In this document: one piece after another, positions 8,154-16,489 of the stretch
Position numbering within the stretch: position 1 is the stretch's first letter
Layout of the letters: the number at the start of each line of letters is the position of its first letter
Source: Streptomyces sp. AC512_CC834
GTDB lineage: Bacteria > Actinomycetota > Actinomycetes > Streptomycetales > Streptomycetaceae
Direction: 5' to 3'
Assembly: GCF_019049325.1 (NCBI RefSeq)
Contig: NZ_JAGMUO010000130.1
Location: 160,467 to 224,466 of the forward strand
Length of the DNA stretch: 64,000 nucleotides
The notes under the pieces: generated by a model
What the model was told of the DNA's origin: nothing
What the model saw: the letters and a program-made list of their open reading frames with translations, nothing else
Databases searched by the model: none
Made by a program: the position numbers and the translations under genes

Positions 8154-8801
8154 CTACTTGGTGGGCTTCTTTCCGGTAATGCCCAGATACATCAACAGGG
8201 CCAGATTGGGCTTGAGTTCGGCCTGCTTCACGCCCCACGAGGAGAACCCCTTCTGGTGCGAGGCGGCGGCCGCGAGCATGACGACCAGTGAACCGGCGAT
8301 CGCCGCGGGGTTCACGTCCTTGTCGACCTTGCCCTTGGCCTGAAGATCGGCGACGGAATCCGCGAGTGCGGAATTCACCGAGTTGAGGATCTTCATGCGG
8401 ATCTTGGAGAACCGCTTGTCACCCTCCGCCGCGCCGAGATCCACCACGCGCAGAATCGCGTCGTTCTTGCGCCAGAACTCCATGAATCCGTCGACGAGTT
8501 CCTGTGCCGTCTGCCAGCCGGCCTTGCCGACCCACGAGCGGCCCGCCGTCAGTTCGGCCAGCGTGGAACTCTCGGCGGCCATACGTTCGGCGATCTCCAG
8601 GACGGCGCCCTCGACGTCCGGGAAGTACTGGTAGAAGGTCGCGGGCGACGTGCCCGCCCTGCGGGCGACATCGATGACTTTGACATCGCGATAGGGGGAG
8701 GAGCTGAGCATTTCGCTGAGGCAGTCGAGCAGTTTCTGCCGGGTCGCCTGCCCACGTCGACCGGCCACGCGGCCGTCGACGGTACGCACTTGTCCTGTCA
8801 T
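8154..8801 (-). CDS. TetR-family transcriptional regulator
   Basis: 215 residues. The N-terminal DNA-binding helix-turn-helix is clear: TRQKLLDCLSEMLSSSPYRDVKVIDVARRAGTSPATFYQYFPDVEGAVLE. The C-terminal ligand domain (about 75-215) includes ILRVVDLGAAEGDKRFSKIRMKIL and ends KKPTK. It is divergent from the KbpA-family gene (122 bp apart), at the left boundary of the afsK locus, as I recall for S. coelicolor. The shared intergenic region should contain its operator, but I see no convincing palindrome there. Confidence 0.88.
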   Translation of the reverse strand: MTGQVRTVDGRVAGRRGQATRQKLLDCLSEMLSSSPYRDVKVIDVARRAGTSPATFYQYFPDVEGAVLEIAERMAAESSTLAELTAGRSWVGKAGWQTAQELVDGFMEFWRKNDAILRVVDLGAAEGDKRFSKIRMKILNSVNSALADSVADLQAKGKVDKDVNPAAIAGSLVVMLAAAASHQKGFSSWGVKQAELKPNLALLMYLGITGKKPTK

Positions 8802-8923
8802 GCCGTCAGCTTACCGACGGGTGATCCGAGCGCGATTCGGCCGACTGCAAATGGGGTGCGAGGGCGAAGAGAGGCTGGTGTGCCTGGTCTGCGTGGTGCG
8901 GGTGGCGCGGATACTTTGACGGC

Positions 8924-9703
8924 ATGGCCGAAAACGGGGCATCCGAGAAAAGGGCGTCAGCCCGTCCGTCCACCAGTCGGGAGGGCGACCCCTGCTGGGT
9001 CGACGCACAACTCTCCGACCTCGCGGCGGGCAGACGCTTCTACGGCGAGCTGTTCGGCTGGACTTTCCGAGAGGCGGGAGAGGCGGGAGAGGCGCGGGAG
9101 ACGGCCGGAGCGGAGTCCGTACGCGCATACCTGGACGGTGAGCCGGTCGCCGAGCTGGTCCGCAAGACGGACGGCCGGATGCCCACCGTGTGGTCCGTGT
9201 ACTTCCACACCCCGGACGCCGCCGCGCTGGCGGGACGGATCAGGGCGGGCGGCGGCCAGATCCTCACCCCGCCCCACCCGGTGGACGACCTGGGCACCGC
9301 CGCCCTCGCCGCCGACCCCGAGGGCGCCGTCTTCGGGCTCTGGCAGCCGGGCCGCCGTACTGGCTTCGGACGCCGGCGCGAGCCGGGCACCTTCGCCTGG
9401 GCCGAGCTGTACACCCGGGACACGGAGGCGGCCAACGCCTTCTACGGCGACCTGTTCCACGACGCGCTCTTCGGCCCGGACGCCTCGCCCGACTTCGGCC
9501 GCGCCCCGGTCCTGGACGTGTTCCCCGCCGAGATGCCGCCGCACTTCCTCGCCCACTTCCGGGTCGAGGACGTCGAGGCCGCGCTCGCCGCGGTGACCGG
9601 GCTCGGCGGGCGGGTGCGGGTGCCGCCCTTCGAGACGTCGTACGGGCGGGTGGCCGTGGTCTCGGACGACCAGGGGGCGCAGTTCGCACTTCTGCGACGT
9701 TGA
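8924..9703 (+). CDS. kbpA: VOC/glyoxalase-fold protein, KbpA (AfsK-binding inhibitor) homologue
   Basis: 259 residues built from two VOC (glyoxalase/bleomycin-resistance fold) modules. Module 1 starts GDPCWVDAQLSDLAAGRRFYGELFGW and module 2 GTFAWAELYTRDTEAANAFYGDLF. In S. coelicolor the gene immediately upstream of afsK encodes KbpA, a protein of about 252 residues that binds unphosphorylated AfsK and restrains its autophosphorylation. Position, orientation and size here agree, so the assignment rests on synteny. Catalytic metal-binding residues of glyoxalases are not obviously preserved, fitting a binding rather than an enzymatic role. The hairpin at 9764-9819 follows. Confidence 0.8.
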   Translation: MAENGASEKRASARPSTSREGDPCWVDAQLSDLAAGRRFYGELFGWTFREAGEAGEARETAGAESVRAYLDGEPVAELVRKTDGRMPTVWSVYFHTPDAAALAGRIRAGGGQILTPPHPVDDLGTAALAADPEGAVFGLWQPGRRTGFGRRREPGTFAWAELYTRDTEAANAFYGDLFHDALFGPDASPDFGRAPVLDVFPAEMPPHFLAHFRVEDVEAALAAVTGLGGRVRVPPFETSYGRVAVVSDDQGAQFALLRR

Positions 9704-9763
9704 AGACGCTGAACGGGACCGGGAGGAGCACGAGCGCCGCCCTTTGCCCGGGATCGGGTGAGA

Positions 9764-9819
9764 CACCCCGATTGTCCCCAGGTTCGCCACCAGCGCCTCG
9801 GACAGGAAGAATCGGGGTG
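9764..9819. terminator. Inverted repeat between kbpA and afsK
   Basis: Perfect 10-bp arms caccccgatt (9764-9773) and aatcggggtg (9810-9819) with a 36-nt loop. There is no T-run. It could attenuate kbpA read-through or form a leader structure in the afsK transcript. Confidence 0.4.
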
Positions 9820-9910
9820 CGTGGCGCCACGGACGTGCGGTGGTGAGACGCTGCACTTCGGTCGCGTACATATGTGGGTGGCGCGGCTCGTACGGGGAGG
9901 TGGCAGGCAA

Positions 9911-12325
9911 GTGGTGGATCAGCTTACGCAGCACGATCCGCGGCGGATCGGGCCGTTCGAGGTGCTGGGGCGGCTCGGCGCCGGCGGCATGGGGCTGGTC
10001 TATCTCGCGCGCTCGGCGTCCGGGCGGCGCGTGGCGATCAAGACGGTGCGCACGGAGCTGGCGGAGGACCAGCTCTTCCGCGTCCGCTTCACCCGCGAGG
10101 TGGAGGCGGCCCGCGCGGTCTCGGGCTTCTACACGGCGGCCGTGGTCGACGCCGACCCGCGCGCCGCGGTGCCGTGGCTGGCCACGGCCTACGTACCCGC
10201 CCCCTCCCTCGAGGAGATAGTGAACGAGTGCGGGCCGATGCCGGCCCAGGCGGTGCGCTGGCTGGCGGCGGGCGTCGCGGAGGCGCTGCAGTCGATCCAC
10301 GGCGCCGGACTCGTCCACCGCGACCTCAAGCCGTCCAACGTCCTCGTCGTCGAGGACGGCCCCCGGGTGATCGACTTCGGCATCGCGTCCGGCGTGTCGA
10401 ACACCCGTCTGACGATGACCAACGTCGCCGTCGGCACCCCCGCCTACATGTCCCCGGAGCAGGCCAAGGACTCCCGCAGCGTCACCGGCGCCAGCGACGT
10501 GTTCTCGCTCGGCTCCATGCTGGTCTTCGCCGCCACCGGACACCCGCCCTTCCACGGGGCCAACCCGGTCGAGACCGTCTTCATGCTGCTGCGCGAGGGC
10601 CCCGACCTCGAAGGCCTCCCCGACGAGCTGCGCCCGCTCATCGAGTCCTGTATGCAGATGGAGGCCACCGGCCGCCCCAACCCCGCCGACCTGCAGTCCC
10701 AGCTCGCCCCGCACCTCTTCGGCTCCGGCTCCGACGACAGCGGTACGGCGTCGGCGTGGCTGCCCGAGCGGGCCGTGAGCCTGATCGAGGGGCGCCGCAA
10801 CGGCCGCCCGGCCAAGCCCGCCACGACGGCCGGCGGCCGCGGCCCGGGTGGGCCGTCCGGCGCCCGCGCCCCCGTCCACGCGCCCCCGCTGCCGCCCCCG
10901 CCCGCGCACGACCCCGTCGTACCGGCGCCGCCCGCGCACGGACCGGCGGCCCCGGTGGTCCCCGCGCCCGCCTCCGCGCCCGTCGGCGCACCCGACGGCG
11001 GGCCGGTACGGCTGGCCGGCGCGGCCGTGCCGATCGGCCCCGGCCCGCGCGTCGCCGACATGCGCGTCACCGCCGTGGCCGCGCCCCCGCCGGAGTCCGC
11101 CCTCGCCGCGTCCTGGTCCCGCCCGCGCCCCGGCGTCAATGGCGTCGGCCCCGCCCTGCCGGCCGCGCCGCCCGCGCCCCCGGAGGCCTCGCCGGCCGGC
11201 TGGCGCCCCTGGCGGTTCCGCATGTCCAACGACGTCTGGGGTACGCCCCGCGTCGCCGGCGACCTGGTCTACGTCACCTCCTTCGAGGTGCACGCCCTGG
11301 ACGTGGGCACCGGACGCCGCCGCTTCAAGACCCGGGACGTCGCCTGGTCGATGGCGGTCGCGGACGGCCGTATCCACGCCTCCGACGGGCCGACCCTCTT
11401 CGCCCTGGACGCCCGCGAGGGCGCCGACCTCTGGCGCCTGCAGACCGACGCCTGGGTCTACTCCCTCCAGGCCGACCGGGGCACGGTCGTCACCGCCACC
11501 CGCGGCGGCGGCGTCCAGGCCCGGGAGGCCGTGGGCGGCCAGAAGCTGTGGGAAATCACCGGCGCCCAGACCGACTTCGAGTCCCCGGAGGCGGGCGCCT
11601 CGGTCCACGACGGCACGGTGTACGTCTGGCAGGACGCCCGCCTGCGCGCCCTGGACGCCCGTACCGGCGACGAGAGATGGTCGTACCCCATCGGCGACGC
11701 GGCCTCCTGCGGCGGAGTCCCGGTCCGCCTCACCCAGGCACCCGACGGCTACGTCTACGTCGCGGCCGGCACCCGGGTCCTCGCCCTGGAGGTCACCTCC
11801 GGCCACGTCCGCTGGCACTTCGAGGCCCCGGCGGTCTTCCTGGCCCCGCCCACCTTCGTCCAGGGCCCGGCCGTGACCGGCGGCGGGGTCTACCTCGCCG
11901 ACTACCTCGGCACCGTCTACGCCCTCGACGCCACCGACGGCCGCGACCGCTGGCGCATCGCCACCGAGGCCCGCTCCTCGACCGACCCGGTCCTGGTCGC
12001 CGCAGGACACGTCCACGTGGGCAGCGGCAAGGGCCTCTACACCCTGGACGCGGTCACGGGCACTCCCAAGTGGCGCTTCCAGGCGGGCGGCGACATCGTG
12101 GGCGCCCCGGCGGTCGCCGAGGGCCGTATCCACTTCGGTTCCACGGACCACCTGCTCTACACGTTGAAGGCCGACGACGGCCGCCTGCGCTGGAAGCTGG
12201 CGACCGGCGGCGAGATCACCGGCTCCCCGGTCGTCCGCGACGGCATCGTGTACGCGTGCAGCAAGGACCGCTGCGTGTACGCGCTGGACGCGGAGAAGGG
12301 CACGGGGACGGCCCGTACGACGTGA
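9911..12325 (+). CDS. afsK: Serine/threonine protein kinase AfsK
   Basis: 804 residues from GTG 9911, which follows the ribosome site ggggagg at 9894-9900. Kinase domain 1-280: P-loop GAGGMG 23-28, Lys44, HRDLKPSN 136-143, DFG 155-157, GTPAYMSPEQ 175-184. With this start the activation-loop threonine is Thr168, the residue reported as the autophosphorylation site of S. coelicolor AfsK, which supports the start choice. A Pro/Ala-rich linker (about 310-430) leads to a C-terminal PQQ-type beta-propeller with repeated YALDA-like motifs (VYALDATDGRDRW, YTLDAVTGTPKW, YTLKADDGRLRW). Known role: membrane-associated kinase that phosphorylates AfsR to raise antibiotic production, and acts at hyphal tips. 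KbpA is encoded just upstream. Confidence 0.95.
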   Translation: MVDQLTQHDPRRIGPFEVLGRLGAGGMGLVYLARSASGRRVAIKTVRTELAEDQLFRVRFTREVEAARAVSGFYTAAVVDADPRAAVPWLATAYVPAPSLEEIVNECGPMPAQAVRWLAAGVAEALQSIHGAGLVHRDLKPSNVLVVEDGPRVIDFGIASGVSNTRLTMTNVAVGTPAYMSPEQAKDSRSVTGASDVFSLGSMLVFAATGHPPFHGANPVETVFMLLREGPDLEGLPDELRPLIESCMQMEATGRPNPADLQSQLAPHLFGSGSDDSGTASAWLPERAVSLIEGRRNGRPAKPATTAGGRGPGGPSGARAPVHAPPLPPPPAHDPVVPAPPAHGPAAPVVPAPASAPVGAPDGGPVRLAGAAVPIGPGPRVADMRVTAVAAPPPESALAASWSRPRPGVNGVGPALPAAPPAPPEASPAGWRPWRFRMSNDVWGTPRVAGDLVYVTSFEVHALDVGTGRRRFKTRDVAWSMAVADGRIHASDGPTLFALDAREGADLWRLQTDAWVYSLQADRGTVVTATRGGGVQAREAVGGQKLWEITGAQTDFESPEAGASVHDGTVYVWQDARLRALDARTGDERWSYPIGDAASCGGVPVRLTQAPDGYVYVAAGTRVLALEVTSGHVRWHFEAPAVFLAPPTFVQGPAVTGGGVYLADYLGTVYALDATDGRDRWRIATEARSSTDPVLVAAGHVHVGSGKGLYTLDAVTGTPKWRFQAGGDIVGAPAVAEGRIHFGSTDHLLYTLKADDGRLRWKLATGGEITGSPVVRDGIVYACSKDRCVYALDAEKGTGTARTT

Positions 12326-12420
12326 CGAACGCGCGGTGCCGTGAAGGGGCGTGACGCGGCGTGGCGGGCCGTGCCCGGTTGGTGACGTGTCCGTGACATC
12401 CACGGCCTAGCATGATCGAC

Positions 12421-12954
12421 ATGACAACACGGGGGCGAGCACTCAGGTTCACGGCGATTTCGGCACTGGTGGTCCTCAGCCTGACGGGCTTCTCGACCGG
12501 CCGCCACGGTCACAGCCACGGAGGCGACGGCGGGGGCGGCTGCAGCAGCTCCAGCCAGGACCACGACAGCTCGTCGTCCACGTCGGGCGGCGGCGCCTAC
12601 AAGGACGACGACGACACCTACGACGACACCTACGACGACGACACCACGGTCAGCGGCGGCGGCAGCGGGAGTAGCAGCTCCGGCAGCCTGGAGCCGGCCA
12701 CCGTGGAACTGGTGACCTGCGCGTCCGAGTCCGCCCGGTACGCCACCGTCGAGATCACCAACCCGAACGACGTCGAGTACACGTTCGCCGTCACGGTCTT
12801 CTTCAAGGACGCGGCCGACACCACGATCGCCGACGGCCGCGAGGAGACCACGGTCCCGGCCCGCGACGTGACCGAGGTCCGCGTGCCCCTGGACGGCTCC
12901 GCCACCCCCGACCACTGCGAACTGGACGACGCGGCCCCGCTGCCGCTCTCGTAG
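12421..12954 (+). CDS. Secreted, Asp/Ser/Gly-rich protein of unknown function
   Basis: About 177 residues with an N-terminal export signal (RALRFTAISALVVLSLTGFS). A low-complexity segment follows: His/Gly, then Ser/Asp, then a YKDDDDTYDDTYDDDTT run at about 61-77 that could bind cations. The C-terminal 90 residues look like a small beta-sandwich (ATVELVTCASESARYATVEITNPNDVEYTFAVTVFF) with a conserved-looking Cys pair. The gene follows afsK in the same direction with 95 bp between. ATG 12421 is preferred over ATG 12412. No function can be assigned. Confidence 0.75.
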   Translation: MTTRGRALRFTAISALVVLSLTGFSTGRHGHSHGGDGGGGCSSSSQDHDSSSSTSGGGAYKDDDDTYDDTYDDDTTVSGGGSGSSSSGSLEPATVELVTCASESARYATVEITNPNDVEYTFAVTVFFKDAADTTIADGREETTVPARDVTEVRVPLDGSATPDHCELDDAAPLPLS

Positions 12955-13013
12955 CCGGAGCCGGAGCCGGAGCCGGAACGCAACCGGAGCCGTAGCCCGA
13001 ACTGGACGAGGAC

Positions 13014-13595
13014 ATGAACCCGACAGCCGCCCTGCGCCTCAGACAGGCGATCACCCGGACCGGGGACGCCACGCGCGATCGCGTCCCCACCGGCCGGGGG
13101 CCGGAGGACGCCGACGACTCCGAGGGCACCTTCGCCACCGACGGGGCCCTCGGCTTCGACCCCTTCCCCTTCCTCCGGGCGCTGGCCGACGCCCACTCGC
13201 ACGCCGTGGTCATCGGCCAGGTCGCCGGCATCATGCACGGCTCCACCGAACTGACCGGAGACCTCGACCTGCTCTGGGACGGCACCCCCGACGAGGCCCG
13301 CGCCCTGCGCGAGGCCCTCGCCCGGTCCGGCTGCACCGAACCGCCCGATCTCGACCGCGCGCAGGTCCCCTACCGGGTGACCGGCGCCGACGGCGACCTG
13401 TGCACCCCCGCCCTCCCCTGGGGCGCCATGAACGTCGCCCCCTGCCTGACCCGGGCCGAAACCACGCGTGACCCCGCCGGCTTCACCATTCGCTACGCCG
13501 CACTCGACGACCTCATCCGCATGCGCCGCGCCCTGGGCCGCCCGAAGGACCACCGCAGGGCGGACGAACTCGCGCGACTGGGCGGGCGGGTCTGA
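13014..13595 (+). CDS. Nucleotidyltransferase-fold protein
   Basis: 193 residues. The segment HAVVIGQVAGIMHGSTELTGDLDLLWDG at about 62-89 has the shape of the nucleotidyltransferase signature (Gly-Ser helix turn then D-L-D), as in MNT/AbiEii-like or kanamycin-nucleotidyltransferase-like proteins. The ending ALDDLIRMRRALGRPKDHRRADELARL matches the usual C-terminus of these small enzymes. It could modify tRNA, protein or an antibiotic. It faces an AbiEi-like pseudogene across the hairpin at 13594-13677. Part of a small block that separates afsK from afsS. Confidence 0.7.
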   Translation: MNPTAALRLRQAITRTGDATRDRVPTGRGPEDADDSEGTFATDGALGFDPFPFLRALADAHSHAVVIGQVAGIMHGSTELTGDLDLLWDGTPDEARALREALARSGCTEPPDLDRAQVPYRVTGADGDLCTPALPWGAMNVAPCLTRAETTRDPAGFTIRYAALDDLIRMRRALGRPKDHRRADELARLGGRV

Positions 13596-13677
13596 GACTG
13601 GACAGTCTGTCCCGCGTCGGCGGTGGCGCCATCAGGGCTTTTTGCCGGCGAGGGGGTGGGAGAGACTGTCCAATCTC
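13594..13677. terminator. Inverted repeat between convergent genes
   Basis: Arms gagactggacagtct (13594-13608) and agactgtccaatctc (13663-13677) pair with one mismatch across 54 nt. The left arm overlaps the stop of the nucleotidyltransferase gene and the right arm lies at the 3' end of the pseudogene on the other strand, so it probably serves as a bidirectional terminator. Confidence 0.5.
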
Positions 13678-14543
13678 ACGCCCTGGACGCGCACAGCGCC
13701 TGCCGGATCTCCCGCAGCATGCGGGACGGGTGGTGGAAGACGTCCGTGGCCGGGAAGCGGAGGAGGCGGTGGACCTCGGGGCAGTGCACGATCTCGTTGA
13801 AGCGGGCCATGTCCCGGCCGGCGTCCGCCGCGCGTGCGTACCTCGGCCTGCGTTTCGGGACGCAGGCCGGCGTCGCGCATCCGGAGCCGGGCGAGGGTCT
13901 CCGCCGGGGAACCGGCGCCGAGGTCTACGAGGGTCAGCCACTGCCGTGCTCTGGTACCGCCGAGGAGCGGAGCCGCGAGCGCGTCGGCGAGCGCGGTGGG
14001 CGTGATGAGCGGGGAACGGGGGGTCTCCGCGAACCGGCGCTGTGTGAGGGCCGACTCGACGGCGACCAGGGCGTCGTCCCGCGGCCCTGACCGCAGCAGG
14101 TCGCCGAGGGTGCGGGCGACGGACGTGATCCGCAGCCGGTGGCGTCCCATGGTCTCCACGTCGGTGTCGGCGAGCGGGAGATGGTGCACGTGGACGCCTG
14201 TGAGCCTTCGGCGGGACGTCAGCAGCGGGTCCGTGAAGTCGACGGGCCCGTCGGCCCCGCCCGTCGGAGCTCCGCCTTCCCACGTCTCGATGCGCCACAG
14301 CCGAGCGGACGTACGGTGGCTCACGACGAGCTCGGGGTGGAGCAGTTGGGCCGCCTTCAGCCGAAGGCCGGGATCGACAGCGGTCTTCGGCTCGGCCCAG
14401 GCGCCAGGCCGCAGCGCGATCCAGTCCTCGTCCTTCAATCGCCGGGACAGCGACGACCGGGATCACCCGGCGTCCAGGGCACGCGGAGTGAGCAGGACAC
14501 CGCACTCGACGAGCGCGCGCAGGTCCGTGCGTTTCGGTTCCAC
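13676..14543 (-). pseudogene. Disrupted AbiEi-like / DUF559-type gene
   Basis: The gene reads from GTG 14543 (VEPKRTDLRALVECGVLLTP...) with an HTH-like start, hits an in-frame TGA at 14463-14465 inside what should be the AG-V-SRSxLSRRL motif, then continues in the same frame (LKDEDWIALRPGAWAEP ... LRITSVARTLGDLLRSG) to about 13840. There the frame is lost. The genuine C-terminus (MARFNEIVHCPEVHRLLRF ... MLREIRQALCAS) is found in another frame ending at 13676. The central nuclease-like segment expected between them seems deleted. Family: actinobacterial proteins of about 300 residues annotated as type IV toxin-antitoxin AbiEi-like or DUF559. Two independent lesions mean it is dead. Confidence 0.75.
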
Positions 14544-14692
14544 GGCGTCAGTCTGCCGTGGAACCGCGGACCGGCTCCGGCCCTGTGGACAACCGCCCAC
14601 GGCTGCAAAACCGGTCGACAGACGGTGCCGGGAGCCGCTGTGATTGCTCCACCCGCCCGCTGCCCGCTGCCCGCTGCCCACAGGAGTCGTAC

Positions 14693-15577
14693 GTGACGAC
14701 GACAACCGGCCCCGGCCCGCACACCGATGTGCGTCTGGCCAGGCGTCTGGTCGACGCGCAGTTCCCGCAGTGGTCAGGACTTCCGCTGGAGCCACTCGAC
14801 CCGGCAGGCTCCGACCACGTGATCTACCGGCTGGGCGCGGAGCTGACCGTCCGGCTGCCCCGTCACGCCGGAGCCGTGGGGCAGGCCGCGAAGGAGTTCC
14901 GGTGGCTTCCCCGGCTCGCCCCGCACCTCCCCCTGGCCGTCCCCGTGCCCGTGGCGGTGGGTGAGCCCGGCTTTGGGTACCCGTGGCAGTGGGCGGTGAC
15001 CGGCTGGCTGGACGGCGAGGTGGCAACCGTCGAGGCGTTGGCCGACTCCGCCGGGGCCGCCGTCGAACTGGCCGGATTCCTGACCGCCCTGCAGCGGTTC
15101 GCCCCCGACGTCGATACGGGGGGCGACGACCTCACCGGGCGCCCCCTGTCCGAGCGGGACCGCGCGACGCGGGAGGCGATCGCCCGGACCGACGGCGTGT
15201 TCGACGCGGCGGCGCTCACGGACCTGTGGAACGAGGCGATGGGCGCCCCTGGTTGGGGCCGCCCGCCGGTCTGGTTCCACGGCGACTTCCACACCGGGAA
15301 CCTGCTGACCGTTGACGGCCGCCTCAGCGCCGTCATCGACTTCGAAGGGCTCGGCAGGGGAGACCCGGCCCGCGACCTCGTGATCGCCTTCACCCTGATG
15401 TCGCCCGCGAGCCGTTCCGTCTTCCGCGACGCGCTCGGCGTGGACGACGCCACCTGGACGCGGGGGCGCGGCTGGGCCCTGGCCACCGGCCTGAACGCCC
15501 ACGTCGCCTACGCCGCCGAAAACCCCCGGGTCGCCGCGCAGACCACCCGGCAGATCACCCAGGCCCTCCTCGGCTGA
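14693..15577 (+). CDS. Aminoglycoside phosphotransferase (APH) family kinase
   Basis: 294 residues from GTG 14693, six nucleotides after caggag. APH/choline-kinase fold: HVIYRLGAELTVRLPRHAG (nucleotide loop), catalytic VWFHGDFHTGNLLTVDGRLSAVIDFEGLGRGDPARDL with the Brenner motif HGDFHTGN and the metal-binding IDFE. Members phosphorylate aminoglycosides, macrolides or small metabolites. This one belongs to the broad Streptomyces set annotated only as aminoglycoside phosphotransferase, and resistance is not proven. The leader contains a short gcccgct tandem run at 14656-14679. Confidence 0.85.
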   Translation: MTTTTGPGPHTDVRLARRLVDAQFPQWSGLPLEPLDPAGSDHVIYRLGAELTVRLPRHAGAVGQAAKEFRWLPRLAPHLPLAVPVPVAVGEPGFGYPWQWAVTGWLDGEVATVEALADSAGAAVELAGFLTALQRFAPDVDTGGDDLTGRPLSERDRATREAIARTDGVFDAAALTDLWNEAMGAPGWGRPPVWFHGDFHTGNLLTVDGRLSAVIDFEGLGRGDPARDLVIAFTLMSPASRSVFRDALGVDDATWTRGRGWALATGLNAHVAYAAENPRVAAQTTRQITQALLG

Positions 15578-15602
15578 CGCCCGCGCGGCGCCCGCGCGGA
15601 CC

Positions 15603-15740
15603 TCAGGTGCTGCGGCACCCGTCTACGAAGGTCTGCCAGGCGCGACGCCGGAAGAGCAGGACGGGGGCGTCCGTGCCGTCCCACGCCCGCTTGGAGTCGC
15701 GGACGGGGACAAGGCCGGGGAGCCCGTCGACGCCCTCGCC
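15603..15740 (-). pseudogene. 3' remnant of a DUF397 gene
   Basis: On the minus strand the reading VPVRDSKRAWDGTDAPVLLF followed by RRRAWQTFVDGCRST ends at TGA (15605-15603). This is the C-terminal half of a DUF397 protein (VAVRDSK ... LxFxxxxWxxFV). The N-terminal CVEVA half is absent. The fragment is joined to another fragment on the opposite strand. Confidence 0.65.
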
Positions 15741-15762
15741 GAGCACGGCATCCGGCTTCCGG

Positions 15763-15900
15763 CTTCCGTCCCTCCGCGTGGACCTGCCGACTCTTGCGGG
15801 CGCCTACAGTCCTCCGGCCGATCTGATCGCCCTCGGGAACTGCAACCTGGAGACGGCGCGCCTGCTGACGGAGGTTCTTCGGAAGGCGGCCGAGGGGTGA
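15763..15900 (+). pseudogene. 3' remnant of a small regulatory-locus gene
   Basis: The plus-strand frame LRVDLPTLAGAYSPPADLIA then LGNCNLETARLLTEVLRKAAEG ends at TGA 15898-15900. It resembles the C-terminus of small hypothetical proteins found near XRE/DUF397 genes, but has no start codon or ribosome site of its own. Together with the DUF397 fragment at 15603 it suggests a collapsed XRE/DUF397 locus. Confidence 0.45.
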
Positions 15901-15996
15901 GCGGGCGGCTTCGGGAGCTGCCCGGCCTTCAGATCGATCTGCTCGCCGTCGCCGGGGCGGTGTCCGGACTGCGGTGCGAGGTGGGTGCCGTATGCC

Positions 15997-16026
15997 GATG
16001 AGGCCGGGGTCTCCCCCGGCCTCATC
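15997..16026. terminator. Strong hairpin downstream of afsS
   Basis: A near-perfect 13-bp stem: gatgaggccgggg, a tight loop, then ccccggcctcatc. It separates the DUF397 debris from the afsS side and would stop transcription from either direction. Confidence 0.65.
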
Positions 16027-16054
16027 AACGCAGACCGAGTCCTGCGGCGGCACG

Positions 16055-16071
16055 GGCATGGCGTTGTCGGC
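16055..16071 (-). other. Orphan fourth AfsS-type DNAMP repeat
   Basis: The minus-strand reading ADNAMPVPPQD lies 64-80 bp beyond the afsS stop codon and keeps the same ggcatggcgttgtc core that occurs three times inside afsS. It is separated from afsS by the GC hairpin at 16078-16113 and is not in an expressed frame that I can support. Confidence 0.6.
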
Positions 16072-16077
16072 ACACGG

Positions 16078-16113
16078 CGGCCGCGGCGGCTCCCCTCCGC
16101 GCCGCCGCGGCCG
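16078..16113 (-). terminator. afsS terminator hairpin
   Basis: Perfect 13-bp arms cggccgcggcggc (16078-16090) and gccgccgcggccg (16101-16113) with a 10-nt loop, about 20 bp after the afsS stop. Confidence 0.7.
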
Positions 16114-16134
16114 ATCCCCGTGCGAGAAAAAGGT

Positions 16135-16326
16135 CTACTTGCCGTCGCCGTCCAGGTCCAGGGCGGGCGGGGCCGGCATGGCGTTGTCCATCGTCTTGAT
16201 GGCGTCCTTGGCGGGCTCACTGGGCATGGCGTTGTCGAGCGTGGTCACGGTCTCGTCGTTCGCCGGCGGCGTGGGCATGGCGTTGTCCTGCGTGGTGACG
16301 TCCGTGTCCTTCTTCTTGTCGCTCAT
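16135..16326 (-). CDS. afsS: AfsS, small sigma-factor-like activator of antibiotic production
   Basis: A 63-residue protein that starts MSDKKKDTDV and has three copies of the T-x-DNAMPxxPA repeat (QDNAMPTPPA, LDNAMPSEPA, MDNAMPAPPA), ending in the acidic DLDGDGK. Length and repeat number match S. coelicolor AfsS, the AfsR-activated protein that pleiotropically raises actinorhodin and undecylprodigiosin production. It lies downstream of afsR on the same strand. A tandem 11-bp box at 16490-16511 sits in its promoter and the hairpin at 16078-16113 ends the transcript. A ribosome site (aaagga/ggaag) precedes the ATG at 16326. Confidence 0.95.
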   Translation of the reverse strand: MSDKKKDTDVTTQDNAMPTPPANDETVTTLDNAMPSEPAKDAIKTMDNAMPAPPALDLDGDGK

Positions 16327-16489
16327 GTCTTCCATCCTTTGCTGCGAAGTCGGCGAGTGGGCAACGCCCGCCCGGAAGCTCCCCCGAGGACCGCCGGACG
16401 GGCGTTCGGAGCCGCACGATACGTCCCGGGCTCCCGGCCACCCCGTCTGCCCCCCGACGCGACGGTGTGACAGGACGACAGTGCCCGAG

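Noticed and set aside
8957..12403. 1148-codon minus-strand open frame opposite kbpA and afsK
   Set aside because: The plus strand carries recognisable VOC, kinase and PQQ motifs. The antisense translation is low-complexity Gly/Arg/Val sequence.
12955..13000. ccggag hexamer run after the secreted protein gene
   Set aside because: A simple-sequence repeat in GC-rich DNA, with no hairpin or gene.
14656..14679. gcccgct heptamer run
   Set aside because: A short microsatellite in the leader of the phosphotransferase gene; too small to be a CRISPR or an attachment site.
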